From positions 62,001 through 126,000 of the forward strand of contig JAFLCE010000001.1 in assembly GCA_017303655.1 (NCBI GenBank): DNA of 64,000 bases, read 5' to 3'. Under the pieces are notes generated by a model that saw only the letters and a program-made list of their open reading frames with translations, was not told the DNA's origin and made no database searches. Source of the DNA: Anaerolineae bacterium (GTDB taxonomy: Bacteria > Chloroflexota > Anaerolineae > Anaerolineales > Villigracilaceae). Both the position numbers and the translations under genes were made by a program. This document shows, in pieces, positions 7,488-16,348 of this stretch; position 1 is the stretch's first letter; every line of letters begins with the position of its first letter.

Positions 7488-9400
7488 TGTTGCCTCCACA
7501 TGGAATGTAATAACTGAACCGAAAGTATCCCCGTCAACGCCATTTCTTCTGTTTCACTGGCCCCTCCTCCGCGCTGGAATTTAGCTGTCAATTTTGCTAC
7601 TGTTTCGGGGTCGAAATACCCTGTTTTTTTCAGGTTCTCCTTTGACAAGTATTCGCCCACAAATTCCGGGCTGTCTTTTCCAAAGAAAACCGGGCGAATG
7701 GGGGCACGATATGGTTGTTTAGCGCGCTTGAGCGTTTGAGGCGGCAGTACGTCTCGCATGGCATGTTTCAAAATCGCTTTCTCCCGCAACCCGAGCATCT
7801 TGTACGATGCAGGCAGCCTGATGGAGTACTCGACCAGACGCGGGTCGAGGAACGGGTAGCGTCCCTCAACGGAATGTGCCATGCCCATTCGATCTCCTTG
7901 TGAAGAAAGCAAGTATTCGGATAGAAAGACCACGATCTCCAGATATTGAGCCTGGGCAAATGGATCCCAGGTTTTGAATTCGGCAGGCAAGTCTTCTAAG
8001 AGTTCTGCAAGTGGGTCGTAATCCCCGATCTCTGCCAACAACTCTTTGGAGAAGAAACGCCGACAGCGCGCCGCGTTCTGCCACCGCAAATGATGCGAGT
8101 AGAATGGGTCGCGGGTGTCGGTCAAGTTTTTTCCAAAGAACGCTTTGAGGTAGGCATCTCCACTAGAAGAAACAGTCTCAATGTATGGATAGAGGCGGCG
8201 CAGTAACATGGGACGTAGGGTCGAGCCTGGCTCACGCGCCCAAAAGCGGCGAATCTTTGCCTCCTTGAAAATGTCATAACCACCCAGTATTTCATCTGCG
8301 CCTTCGCCGGTTAACACGACTTTGAATCCCCGTTCATGGACAAGTTTCGACAGCAGGAACATGGGAACCGGCGCCGTTCTAAACAAAGGCATCTCTGCAT
8401 GGCGAACTGCATCTGCAAATGCGGCACCGATCTCACCAGGCGAGCAATGGACGGTTTCATTATCCACCCCAAGATAATTATTGACCTGTTGCTGACTATG
8501 GGATTCGTCGAACGAACTCTCGCTGAATGCGATGCTGAACGTTCTTAATCGTGTATCCGTATGCCGGGCAGTCAATGCGGTAATGCTGGAGGAATCCAAC
8601 CCGCCGCTAAGATAGGTTCCCACCGGAACATCTGACCGCAACCGCAGCCGAATTGCATCTTCCAGAAGCCAGCGCAACTGGCCTGCCGCATCATCGAAGG
8701 ATCGAGGCGTTTTATCTCCTGCCGCCATATCCAGCTGCCAGTACGGGGTGACTTTAATTTCCCCATCACTTGCAATTAGGAAATGACCCGGTGGGAGGCT
8801 GGATATATCCCGGAAATTTGACCTCGGGCTGCGAGTGGTCCAAAAAGTGAAGACTTGAGCCAGTGAGATCGGATCGATCTCCGCCCTGACGCCTGGGTGC
8901 GCGAACAAGGCTTTTGCTTCCGATGCGAAGAGAAGATACTCGCTATTGATCGTGTAATAGATTGGGCGTACACCCATCCGATCCCGCGCGAGAATCAGAC
9001 GGCGTTTGCGCTGGTCCCACAGGGCAATGGCAAACTGTCCATTCAATTGCAATAGCCAGTCTGCTTCCTGTTCTTCATATAAATGGACAAGAACCTCAGT
9101 ATCTGTACGGGTGCGAAATACGTGCCCGGCGGCTTCCAATTGGGAACGTAGTTCAACATAATTATATATTTCGCCGTTGAACACGATCCAGATCGTGCCG
9201 TCTTCGTTGCTGATCGGTTGACGTCCACTTGCAAGATCGATGATGGACAGGCGTGTACTTCCCAAGCCGACCTGTCCGTCGGAAAACACTCCGCTATCGT
9301 CTGGACCACGGTGGTGGATGGCATTCAGCATCCCCTGGATTAATGCCGGATCCATGAGCATCTGCGTTTTGAGATTTAATCTTCCAGCAATTCCACACAC
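7475..9400 (-). CDS. asnB: Glutamine-hydrolysing asparagine synthetase
   Basis: 641 residues. Starting at GTG 9400 the mature protein begins with the catalytic Cys2 (CGIAGRLNL), as class II glutaminases require; AGAGAGG precedes this start, and the longer frame from 9457 would bury the Cys. N-terminal Ntn domain: HHRGPDDSG, FNGEIYNY. C-terminal synthetase domain: PP-loop GTYLSGGLDSSSITAL and LTGEGADEILGGY. The enzyme transfers glutamine amide nitrogen to an acid, classically aspartate. AsnB paralogues are common in exopolysaccharide and exosortase loci, where the acceptor may be a sugar acid. It is followed by the NadE-like gene with overlap and preceded by the acyl carrier protein gene. Confidence 0.88.
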   Translation of the reverse strand: MCGIAGRLNLKTQMLMDPALIQGMLNAIHHRGPDDSGVFSDGQVGLGSTRLSIIDLASGRQPISNEDGTIWIVFNGEIYNYVELRSQLEAAGHVFRTRTDTEVLVHLYEEQEADWLLQLNGQFAIALWDQRKRRLILARDRMGVRPIYYTINSEYLLFASEAKALFAHPGVRAEIDPISLAQVFTFWTTRSPRSNFRDISSLPPGHFLIASDGEIKVTPYWQLDMAAGDKTPRSFDDAAGQLRWLLEDAIRLRLRSDVPVGTYLSGGLDSSSITALTARHTDTRLRTFSIAFSESSFDESHSQQQVNNYLGVDNETVHCSPGEIGAAFADAVRHAEMPLFRTAPVPMFLLSKLVHERGFKVVLTGEGADEILGGYDIFKEAKIRRFWAREPGSTLRPMLLRRLYPYIETVSSSGDAYLKAFFGKNLTDTRDPFYSHHLRWQNAARCRRFFSKELLAEIGDYDPLAELLEDLPAEFKTWDPFAQAQYLEIVVFLSEYLLSSQGDRMGMAHSVEGRYPFLDPRLVEYSIRLPASYKMLGLREKAILKHAMRDVLPPQTLKRAKQPYRAPIRPVFFGKDSPEFVGEYLSKENLKKTGYFDPETVAKLTAKFQRGGGASETEEMALTGILSVQLLHSMWRQQCHN

Positions 9401-9411
9401 AAGAGCCTCTC

Positions 9412-9669
9412 TTACAAAGCAAGTTTTTGTTTGCGCCGGATATAAGATGCCAGGCAATTGACCGAGTCGAAATTTTCTGGCAGGACTTCAGATGTATCGA
9501 TCTGAATGCCAAATTGATCTTCGACGAAAAACACAAGTTCGAGGATTCCGGTCGAATCAACCACCCCATTCTCCAAAAACGATTCGTCAAAGCCCAACTC
9601 GTCCAATTGTTCGCTTAGAACGAAATTCTCGATCAGGAACTTTCTGATTTTTTCTTCAATTTCAGGCAT
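9412..9669 (-). CDS. Acyl carrier protein
   Basis: 85-residue acidic four-helix protein. The phosphopantetheine attachment serine is in NGVVDSTGILELVFFVE (DS motif, about residue 39). Downstream IDTSEVLPENFDSV is typical helix III. It would carry an acyl group as a thioester. ATG 9669 has GGAG six bases upstream; a start four codons earlier is possible. It sits in the polysaccharide operon beside asnB and, 2.9 kb away across the converging genes, the acyl ligase, which suggests an acyl or aminoacyl group is prepared for decorating the glycan. It is not in a fatty-acid synthesis context. Confidence 0.85.
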   Translation of the reverse strand: MPEIEEKIRKFLIENFVLSEQLDELGFDESFLENGVVDSTGILELVFFVEDQFGIQIDTSEVLPENFDSVNCLASYIRRKQKLAL

Positions 9670-9697
9670 GATAGACTCCATGACTTCGTTTATTTTT

Positions 9698-10747
9698 TTA
9701 TTTTCGCTTCAATATACGTTTAACGTGCAAGGCAATTCGTTTTGCCAGCCAGGTATGTCCTTGCGGGGTCAGGTGCCCTTCAAGATAATAAAGTTCTCTG
9801 CGCTCTTCCATGGAAAGTTTCAGCAGATCGGGCAACGGGTCGTACAATGAACAGGCGGCAGCTTTTTCGACCTCGCGAAAACGCATTTGGTAATTTTTTG
9901 CATAAGCACGTTCTTTCACATAGATGAAACTCGGTAAAGGCACCACCATCATCGGTTTAGGGTTGTTTGACGCCCATTCCAACAAAATGGTGCGCATGAG
10001 TTTCCAGGCGGGAGTATTTGGCGTATCATATTCCGGGTAAGGGCGCACCTTTGTGATCGTATCCCGGACGCCAAATTTCTTCAGAAGAAAGATAAGCCTA
10101 TCCAAAAAATGAGGTCTTTTCCTCCGCTGTTTAACCGGACGGGTATTGTCCAGTAGTTTTCTCACATCTGCAAATGGATTTGCACGGTAAATCTTGTCTT
10201 TGTCCACTGCCGAAAGTTTGTCGATGTCTATAAATTCTTCTGATACAGGCACATGTCCCTGTACCAAACAGTCCTGTTGGATATCAAAGAAAGGTTTTTC
10301 AAGGCAACGCTGTACCTGATGCTTATCCTGCACCAAAATAAAATGCGCAGTCAACTTCCGAATGGTTTCGATGGTGGGAACAATGAGCACAAGGTCGTGC
10401 TCGTATTGCGAAGCAATTGCCTGGTAACACAGGTATTGTTGGTCCACGGCAAAACCTGGCGATGAAAAATTATATATTTCCACATTTGGGAGCAGTTTTC
10501 CAAGTACACCCGCAAAACTTATCTCGTAGTTCACTCCGTCGCCGAATGCATTTGAATCCCCGAAAAGAAGGATGCGCGAAGTCCCAGGTCTTTTGAGAGG
10601 TGAGAATTCATGTTCCGCCCGAAAACCGAGTTCATTGGCATGTATCGTATATTCGCCCCATTCCTGGTGATTCATTTTGTGCAGCCCTGGTGCCAGGCAG
10701 CGTCCGATAATGGGGTGGAATATAAAGAGTTCATCACCCAGCCACAT
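9698..10747 (-). CDS. SGNH/GDSL-type hydrolase-like protein
   Basis: 349 residues. Block I is ILLFGDSNAFGDGV (about residues 60-73), with the nucleophile Ser in GDSN. The C-terminal catalytic region reads YLEGHLTPQGHTWLA, where the usual Asp-x-x-His pair appears as Glu-Gly-His, a conservative change that may matter for activity. No clear signal peptide. Proteins of this type add or remove acetyl or other acyl groups from polysaccharides (compare AlgX/AlgJ-like enzymes). ATG 10747 follows GAGG. In this operon, next to an acyl carrier protein, a role in acyl transfer to the exopolysaccharide is a reasonable inference. Confidence 0.65.
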   Translation of the reverse strand: MWLGDELFIFHPIIGRCLAPGLHKMNHQEWGEYTIHANELGFRAEHEFSPLKRPGTSRILLFGDSNAFGDGVNYEISFAGVLGKLLPNVEIYNFSSPGFAVDQQYLCYQAIASQYEHDLVLIVPTIETIRKLTAHFILVQDKHQVQRCLEKPFFDIQQDCLVQGHVPVSEEFIDIDKLSAVDKDKIYRANPFADVRKLLDNTRPVKQRRKRPHFLDRLIFLLKKFGVRDTITKVRPYPEYDTPNTPAWKLMRTILLEWASNNPKPMMVVPLPSFIYVKERAYAKNYQMRFREVEKAAACSLYDPLPDLLKLSMEERRELYYLEGHLTPQGHTWLAKRIALHVKRILKRK

Positions 10748-10833
10748 AAAAGCCTCGGATTTTGGTTTCTTTTTCTGGATAGTAGGCTATATTCATCACA
10801 AGATTAAATCTCCATACCTTGAATTTGTTGCGA

Positions 10834-12249
10834 TCAGTAGGCACCTCGTCCCAAGATGACTGTGGAGAAGGTTTTCAGAATGATCTTTATATCGAGCCAA
10901 AGGGAATAGTTCCTAATGTAGTAAAGATCATCCTGCGTGTTCAAGTGCATGGGTTTGTCACTGCGCCCTGTAATCTGCCACCAACCTGTCATTCCCTGGG
11001 GAATAGTAAAACGCACATATTGCCAGCTTTTATACTTTTCGACCAGGAATGGCATTTCAGGGCGTGGACCAACGAGGCTCATTTTTCCAAGGAATACGTT
11101 GAATATTTGGGGGAGTTCATCGATACTGAACCGCCGTAAAAATCCGCCAAGACGTGTGACGCGCGGATCTTTGCGTTGTTTGTGCAGAATATTCCCATCC
11201 TGATCCGCTTTTTCAACACTAGCTCTAAGGGATTCTGCATTTTGAACCATTGTGCGGAACTTGATCATCTCGAAGGGCTGGGTGTTCTCCCCTACGCGTT
11301 TCTGCCGGAAGAAGATCGGACCCGGGTCCTCCAGTTTTATTAATATTGCAATGAAGATCATGATCGGTAGTGCGAAAATGATAACCACAGAGGAGACCAC
11401 CAGGTCAAATACTCGTTTAACCAAGCGCTGATTGTCGGAAATCGCCGGAGCGCGAATGTCCAAAAGAGGGACATCGCATATCTGCCCGATCAGATCACAC
11501 TGGAATAAAGATAAGCGATGGGCATCCGGAACGACCCATATTTTGACCGGTTTCATGCGCAGTTTATCAACGATTTCGGTGGTTTTTTCAAATGCACTGG
11601 TAGGCAGCGCGATTACCAGAATATTGATCCGGTAGAAATCCACCACTTGCTCCAGATCGCCGATCGCGCCAAGAACGTGGGAATCCGTTGCTAATTTTTC
11701 ATGGTCGTCATCCAAAAAACCAATTATCTCCAGGTTCGATTCCGGTGGGCGTAGTAAGTGAGTTGAGACCCGGTGCCCTGTATCCCCCGCGCCTACGATT
11801 AATATGCGCCGCAACTCCTGTTTATTAGAGTACTGGTTGTGCCAGTAAATACGCACAAAGACCCGCCAAATCGCCATCAACACCGTGGCTGACAGGACGA
11901 ACATTATGAACAGGGAGCGCGCAAACTCAAGTGAAACAAAATAGATTAATCCTGCCAGACTCACAGCTGCAATTAACATACTTACAACCAGCCTGAAAAA
12001 TTCATCGAAAAAATGTATGTTGATGCGACCGTTATAGAGGGAAACTCCCAGATTTAAAATGACCCAAACGATCGGGAAAATCGCATAATAGAATCCGGGA
12101 AGTTCCATTGTGCTGGTAGGGAGAAGGAACGAAAAAAGTTGCATGTCCCAGACATGATAGGTATCTACCAGTAAAAGAGCGGTAAATACAGCCATGGCGT
12201 CGAGAAAAATGGAAAATAATTCAAAGTTGACAGAGTAGCGTCGTAACAT
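10834..12249 (-). CDS. Polyprenyl glycosylphosphotransferase (initiating sugar-phosphate transferase)
   Basis: 471-residue membrane enzyme that starts exopolysaccharide assembly by moving a sugar-1-phosphate from UDP-sugar to undecaprenyl phosphate. N-terminal hydrophobic segments (about residues 15-120) are followed by a Rossmann-like domain (ILIVGAGDTGHRVSTHLL) and the C-terminal bacterial sugar transferase domain: KRVFDLVVSSVVIIF, GPIFFRQKRVGEN, FEMIKFRTM, DELPQIFNVFLGKMSLVGPRPE and GMTGWWQITGRSD. ATG 12249 has AAAGGAG at a good distance; a GTG five codons upstream is rejected. Confidence 0.92.
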   Translation of the reverse strand: MLRRYSVNFELFSIFLDAMAVFTALLLVDTYHVWDMQLFSFLLPTSTMELPGFYYAIFPIVWVILNLGVSLYNGRINIHFFDEFFRLVVSMLIAAVSLAGLIYFVSLEFARSLFIMFVLSATVLMAIWRVFVRIYWHNQYSNKQELRRILIVGAGDTGHRVSTHLLRPPESNLEIIGFLDDDHEKLATDSHVLGAIGDLEQVVDFYRINILVIALPTSAFEKTTEIVDKLRMKPVKIWVVPDAHRLSLFQCDLIGQICDVPLLDIRAPAISDNQRLVKRVFDLVVSSVVIIFALPIMIFIAILIKLEDPGPIFFRQKRVGENTQPFEMIKFRTMVQNAESLRASVEKADQDGNILHKQRKDPRVTRLGGFLRRFSIDELPQIFNVFLGKMSLVGPRPEMPFLVEKYKSWQYVRFTIPQGMTGWWQITGRSDKPMHLNTQDDLYYIRNYSLWLDIKIILKTFSTVILGRGAY

Positions 12250-12341
12250 ATTTTCTCCTTTCACAAACGTAGGAACTCATCGATTCCACATTTTCATGTC
12301 GGCATGTGAGTTGTGTTTTTTCAATCCGAGAATATCTACCT

Positions 12342-13094
12342 TTAACGAAAGAATTTATAAATAAGAATACGAAAAAAAAACAAGGGAATACCAATCACAT
12401 AGCGACGCCATAACCTCCCCGGCTCAATAAATAAGCGCGCCAGCCATTCCAAGCCATGATCTGTAAGAAATCGCGGACCGCGAGGAATTGTGTTAGCTAC
12501 ATAATCGAACATTGCACCCACTGGTAAAAATACCGCGGCATTTGGGATCTTTTGATAATTCTCTTGTATCCAATATTCTTGCAAAGGCATGCCCATGCCA
12601 ACCAAGACAACTTGGGCATTCGATTTTTGAATTTTTCTTAAAACCTCTTGATTCCCTGCGCCAAAGTGTTCAAAATATCCGTCTTGAACGCTGATCTTCA
12701 AGCCCGGATGTCTATCTATTAATTTAGAAGCAGCTAATTCTGCCACGCCGGGTCCGGCACCTAAAAAGAATAAATTCCAATTATTCTTCACAGCAGACTC
12801 ACATAGCGTATCTATCCAGTCTGGGGGAGTAAGCCGATGATGAATGCTTTTTCCAAGCAACCGCGCACCAAGGTGGACGCCGTATCCGTCACAAAAAACT
12901 AAATCACTTGTATTGATAAACTCGCGAAACCTGTTTGATTCGTAACATAAATTCAATGCGTGAATATTCGCGTAGGAAATGATGGATTTATTTTTATTAA
13001 ATATGGCTTGATTTATATGATCAATAACTTCCTGTACGCCAATATTGTCTATTTTTACGTTTAGCATGATTATTTGTTTATCAGCAAGATTCAT
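12342..13094 (-). CDS. WecG/TagA/CpsF family glycosyltransferase
   Basis: 250 residues, GT26 family, which adds the second sugar (for example ManNAc or its acid) to the lipid-linked primer. Seen: INTSDLVFCDGYGVHLGARLLG with the conserved D-G-x-G, DWIDTLCESAVKNNWNLFFLGAGPGVAE, and VVLVGMGMPLQEYWI. The C-terminal amphipathic helix EWLARLFIEPGRLWRRYVIG associates with the membrane. Its ATG overlaps the stop of the upstream glycosyltransferase (ATGA), so the two are coupled. Confidence 0.9.
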   Translation of the reverse strand: MNLADKQIIMLNVKIDNIGVQEVIDHINQAIFNKNKSIISYANIHALNLCYESNRFREFINTSDLVFCDGYGVHLGARLLGKSIHHRLTPPDWIDTLCESAVKNNWNLFFLGAGPGVAELAASKLIDRHPGLKISVQDGYFEHFGAGNQEVLRKIQKSNAQVVLVGMGMPLQEYWIQENYQKIPNAAVFLPVGAMFDYVANTIPRGPRFLTDHGLEWLARLFIEPGRLWRRYVIGIPLFFFRILIYKFFR

Positions 13095-14104
13095 GATTTT
13101 TCCTCTCGCATGCCTAACGCTGACTTGAGAGTTGCCATTTGATCGATGAACTCTTTCTCCGACTCAATGCGTAATAAATTCATCTGCTGTTCGAGATTTA
13201 TCCTGTGTTGAAGGGCTAACTTAATGCCTTGCATTATGGATGCAACAGTATTGTCGACATAAACCGGATAGTTCTTATAAAGAAAACGGGTTGTCCTTAG
13301 GTCAGTGACCACAGCCGGTATCCCAAAAGCCATTGCCTCCTGCATCCCGCTCAATTGAACGTTCTCGTACTTCGTCAAAACTAGCGCCGCGCCTGCGTTC
13401 GCGAAAAGGCAGTTGAAATCGTCGGTTTTCAAGAAACCTGTCAAGGTAACATTGGGCGGAAGTGAGTCGCGTATTTGCTTCGCGAGTTTTTCCACATACC
13501 AGGTCATCACGAACTTGATTTCAGGCAGGAGGCGCGCTGCATCGATCATTTCCTGGATCGGCTCATCAGCTGAGAAACTACAGGGAAAGATCACATAGGT
13601 GTTTGGATATAGACCCAGGTCTTTCAACAAGGCGTTGCTGCCAACTTCATGAGATTGCTTCGCCACAATCCCATCCCGTAGCACAAACGCTTTCAGTTGC
13701 AATTCCGCTTCAGTTTGCTCTACCAAATGTTCGTTATGAACAATAACAACACCACCTGCAAGTAATTTCTTGACAAGGGGCCAGCCCAGCCATCGTGCAT
13801 TCGTTACGCCTAGGTGACAATCAGATACATATTTTGCGCCGGATAACCACGCATAAAGCGCCACCGCATACAGGGGAGGCGCAGGTGGGAACTGAACAAG
13901 GATGATTGAAGGCTTGTTCTCCAACAGACATTTCAAGGTATTGAACGTCTTTAGAATGTATGAGAGTGCCTTGAAAAACTTCGATCTTTCTTCCCATGAG
14001 TAATGGAAATAGAAACACTCGGCTCCCAGGTATGGCGCCATAACTTCCACACGCCGTTGATATTCTTTCCAAACGATAAAGACGCTTCTTGTAGGCGTGG
14101 TCAC
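13091..14104 (-). CDS. Glycosyltransferase, GT-B fold (GT4-like)
   Basis: 337 residues. The N-terminal half has the typical first Rossmann domain (PSIILVQFPPAPPLYAVALY, YVSDCHLGVTN). The C-terminal half has VTLTGFLKTDDFNCLFANAGAALVLTKYENVQLSGMQEAMAFGIPAVV, which resembles the EGxxxxxxEAMAxGxPVV donor-binding region of GT4 enzymes, with Gln-Leu-Ser-Gly in place of the usual Glu-Gly. The start is taken as GTG 14104, which overlaps the preceding stop (GTGA) and has GGAG upstream. Sugar specificity unknown. Confidence 0.78.
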   Translation of the reverse strand: MTTPTRSVFIVWKEYQRRVEVMAPYLGAECFYFHYSWEERSKFFKALSYILKTFNTLKCLLENKPSIILVQFPPAPPLYAVALYAWLSGAKYVSDCHLGVTNARWLGWPLVKKLLAGGVVIVHNEHLVEQTEAELQLKAFVLRDGIVAKQSHEVGSNALLKDLGLYPNTYVIFPCSFSADEPIQEMIDAARLLPEIKFVMTWYVEKLAKQIRDSLPPNVTLTGFLKTDDFNCLFANAGAALVLTKYENVQLSGMQEAMAFGIPAVVTDLRTTRFLYKNYPVYVDNTVASIMQGIKLALQHRINLEQQMNLLRIESEKEFIDQMATLKSALGMREEKS

Positions 14105-15102
14105 TCTTGCTCCTTCCATGAAAGCCGTTCAATAGCCTTCTGCCGCAAACGCTCCCACGAACGTACACGTACCCAATCCCCTCTCACTCTGCACTCGCTC
14201 AAAATTTTTCCTAAACGCGCCGCTGCACGTAACAGGTAATCTGTGGAAACGGCTTTATTGAAAAAGTAAAGAATCGACAGGCTTATAAAAACAACCAAAG
14301 CGGCAAGGTCCAGCAGGACATGGAGGAAAAAAGATGCCCATGAAAACCGTTTGAGCAGGTGGTCTAAAATTGCAGTGGAAATGCCATGAGCATACGCACG
14401 TTGCAACAGTTGCCGCCGGGTTGGTAAAACCGTGTGATGATTGACAATCGCTGCCGGAACAAAAGCCACCTTCCCGCCTTGCCGTTTGATCTGCTCAAGC
14501 AAATACATGATCTCCTGCGAGGCGCCGTGTGGGCTGCCAAATTGATCCATTCCAAGAAATCCACCCGCGCTTCGCCATGCTTTCTTTGAAATCGCCATAT
14601 TGCCTTCACACACATAAACGGGATTGGTCAGTGTCCGTGGTTCGGAACCGGGGAAATTAAATTCTGCCAGCCAACTTTTGCCTTTGGGACCAAGCCAGTC
14701 TGGGCAGGGCTGGTCATCGAGGGAAAGAGCCACGCTTCCTGCTACAACGGATACCTGGTCGCTCAACCCAAAGCCTGATACAAGCTGACGGAGCCAATCG
14801 CTGTCCACGCTGCAATCATCATCGAGATACACAAGGTATGGATTTTGTGCTTCTTCCGCACCGCGATTGCGGGCGAAGGTGACTCCCAGACGAGTCTCCT
14901 GCACGAAGCGCAGAGTCAGCTTACGATCCGGTTTGAAGCGTTGAACGACTTGAGCAGTTTCGTCTGTTGACCCATTGTCCACGATGATGATCTCAAAAGA
15001 CTCTAGGGGATAATCCTGATTGTAGAGTTGGGTGAGAACATTTGGCAGCAGCGTTGCGCGGTTGTGAGTGCATACGATGACGCTGATCGGTAGGGTGGTC
15101 AT
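14101..15102 (-). CDS. GT2 family glycosyltransferase with C-terminal membrane segment
   Basis: 333 residues, GT-A fold. SVIVCTHNRATLLPNVLTQL is the nucleotide-sugar binding start, IIIVDNGSTDET and LVYLDDDCSVD (metal-binding D-x-D) follow. After the catalytic domain a single strong hydrophobic segment (LLDLAALVVFISLSILYFF, about residues 267-285) anchors it in the membrane. GT2 enzymes of this build add sugars from the cytoplasmic side to lipid-linked repeats. The overlapping start of the next gene supports co-translation. Confidence 0.88.
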   Translation of the reverse strand: MTTLPISVIVCTHNRATLLPNVLTQLYNQDYPLESFEIIIVDNGSTDETAQVVQRFKPDRKLTLRFVQETRLGVTFARNRGAEEAQNPYLVYLDDDCSVDSDWLRQLVSGFGLSDQVSVVAGSVALSLDDQPCPDWLGPKGKSWLAEFNFPGSEPRTLTNPVYVCEGNMAISKKAWRSAGGFLGMDQFGSPHGASQEIMYLLEQIKRQGGKVAFVPAAIVNHHTVLPTRRQLLQRAYAHGISTAILDHLLKRFSWASFFLHVLLDLAALVVFISLSILYFFNKAVSTDYLLRAAARLGKILSECRVRGDWVRVRSWERLRQKAIERLSWKEQE

Positions 15103-15103
15103 C

Positions 15104-16321
15104 TTATTTGCTCCCTACGGTTGTCATGTCTGTGTAAATGCCCATCAGTTTTGCAGTGATGTTGCCCCAGCCGTATTGCTGTTCCACCAAATGCCTGCCG
15201 TTCACAGACAACCGTTGATACAACTGGCGATCATGCAAGAGGCGCACGGTTTTTTCGGCAAACTCTGCGGGCGTATCTGCGATCAGGAGATGTTCGCCAT
15301 CGACAACATCGAGTCCTTCACATCCGATGGTCGTAGAAACGATTGGGCGTCCAAGCGCCATGGCTTCGAGTATCTTGAGCCGTGTCCCTCCGCCTGCTCG
15401 CAACGGCACCACGCAGATGGGGCATTTTTGATAATAGGGGAGTACATCATCCACTCGCCCTGTGACATGAACCTGATCGCCATTCAATTCCAGCACTTCC
15501 GGGCGAGGGTCACGACCTACAATCCAAAATTCTGCTTTGTCTTTTGATTGACGTATGAGTGGGAATATCTCTTTACAGAAATAAAGTGCCGCATCCACGC
15601 ATGGTGGGTATCCCATATTGCCCAGGAATAAAAGGGCTGGCAATGTATCTTCTATGGGCAGCGGCAACGGCTGGAATTTTTCAGTATCCACGCCGTTGGG
15701 GATGACATCCACACACAAGCGCGGGTTGGAGGCGAGCAATAACTGGCGATCCAATTCAGAGACGGTGAGACAGCGGTCGAATTTGCCTGCATAGCGGGGT
15801 TCCCAATATCCCATAGCGACGCTGTTCAACCATGGCCTAAACTTACGATCCCAACGCTGTTCGATTTGCGAGACCCGACTGTATTGCTGCGAGGTGAAAT
15901 TATGGAACATAAGCAGGCTTTTGCGTTTTTTGCTGGACGGGAGTGTTTCGAGATACAGACCCATGCGCGCATGTTCGATCTGGACGATGTCGAAATCTAT
16001 TGTGGTCGCCAGGTTTTTGATCTTCTCCACCAGTTCTTCAGAATATAAAAGCCGCAGCTCGGGCGGTTTGCCTGCCAGCGCATATCCGATGAGACCGGGT
16101 AGTTTTTCGAGGCGGCTGTGTTGTTTGAAGTTGGCGGTTTCGACACGGGCGCAAAACTTGCTGAGGTGGGGTACGCCTTCAACATCTTCCGGCTTTTCGA
16201 GCATGGCAGCCAGATAGACTTCGTGTTGCTTTGCTACGCGTTTAAGTAAATTGAAAATACGAATTCGATCCCCGCTGATGAGGGGATAAGGCAGGTAATC
16301 TGCGATCCATAGAATTCGCAT
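15104..16321 (-). CDS. GT4 family glycosyltransferase (stp1-like)
   Basis: 405 residues. N-terminus MRILWIADYLPYPLISGDRIRIFNLLKRVAKQHEV carries the P-x-x-GD-x-IR pattern of the sugar transferases found in exosortase-associated polysaccharide loci. C-terminal domain: ALLFLGNMGYPPCVDAALYF and CPICVVPLRAGGGTRLKILEAMALGRPIVST, where the E of KILEAMA is the donor-binding glutamate. It lies one base downstream of nothing but its own operon neighbour, with only a two-base gap to the GT2 gene. The exosortase-type resemblance is from memory of the family pattern and should be treated as likely, not certain. Confidence 0.85.
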   Translation of the reverse strand: MRILWIADYLPYPLISGDRIRIFNLLKRVAKQHEVYLAAMLEKPEDVEGVPHLSKFCARVETANFKQHSRLEKLPGLIGYALAGKPPELRLLYSEELVEKIKNLATTIDFDIVQIEHARMGLYLETLPSSKKRKSLLMFHNFTSQQYSRVSQIEQRWDRKFRPWLNSVAMGYWEPRYAGKFDRCLTVSELDRQLLLASNPRLCVDVIPNGVDTEKFQPLPLPIEDTLPALLFLGNMGYPPCVDAALYFCKEIFPLIRQSKDKAEFWIVGRDPRPEVLELNGDQVHVTGRVDDVLPYYQKCPICVVPLRAGGGTRLKILEAMALGRPIVSTTIGCEGLDVVDGEHLLIADTPAEFAEKTVRLLHDRQLYQRLSVNGRHLVEQQYGWGNITAKLMGIYTDMTTVGSK

Positions 16322-16348
16322 AGTGTCTCCGAAGTTTGCCGTATATGG

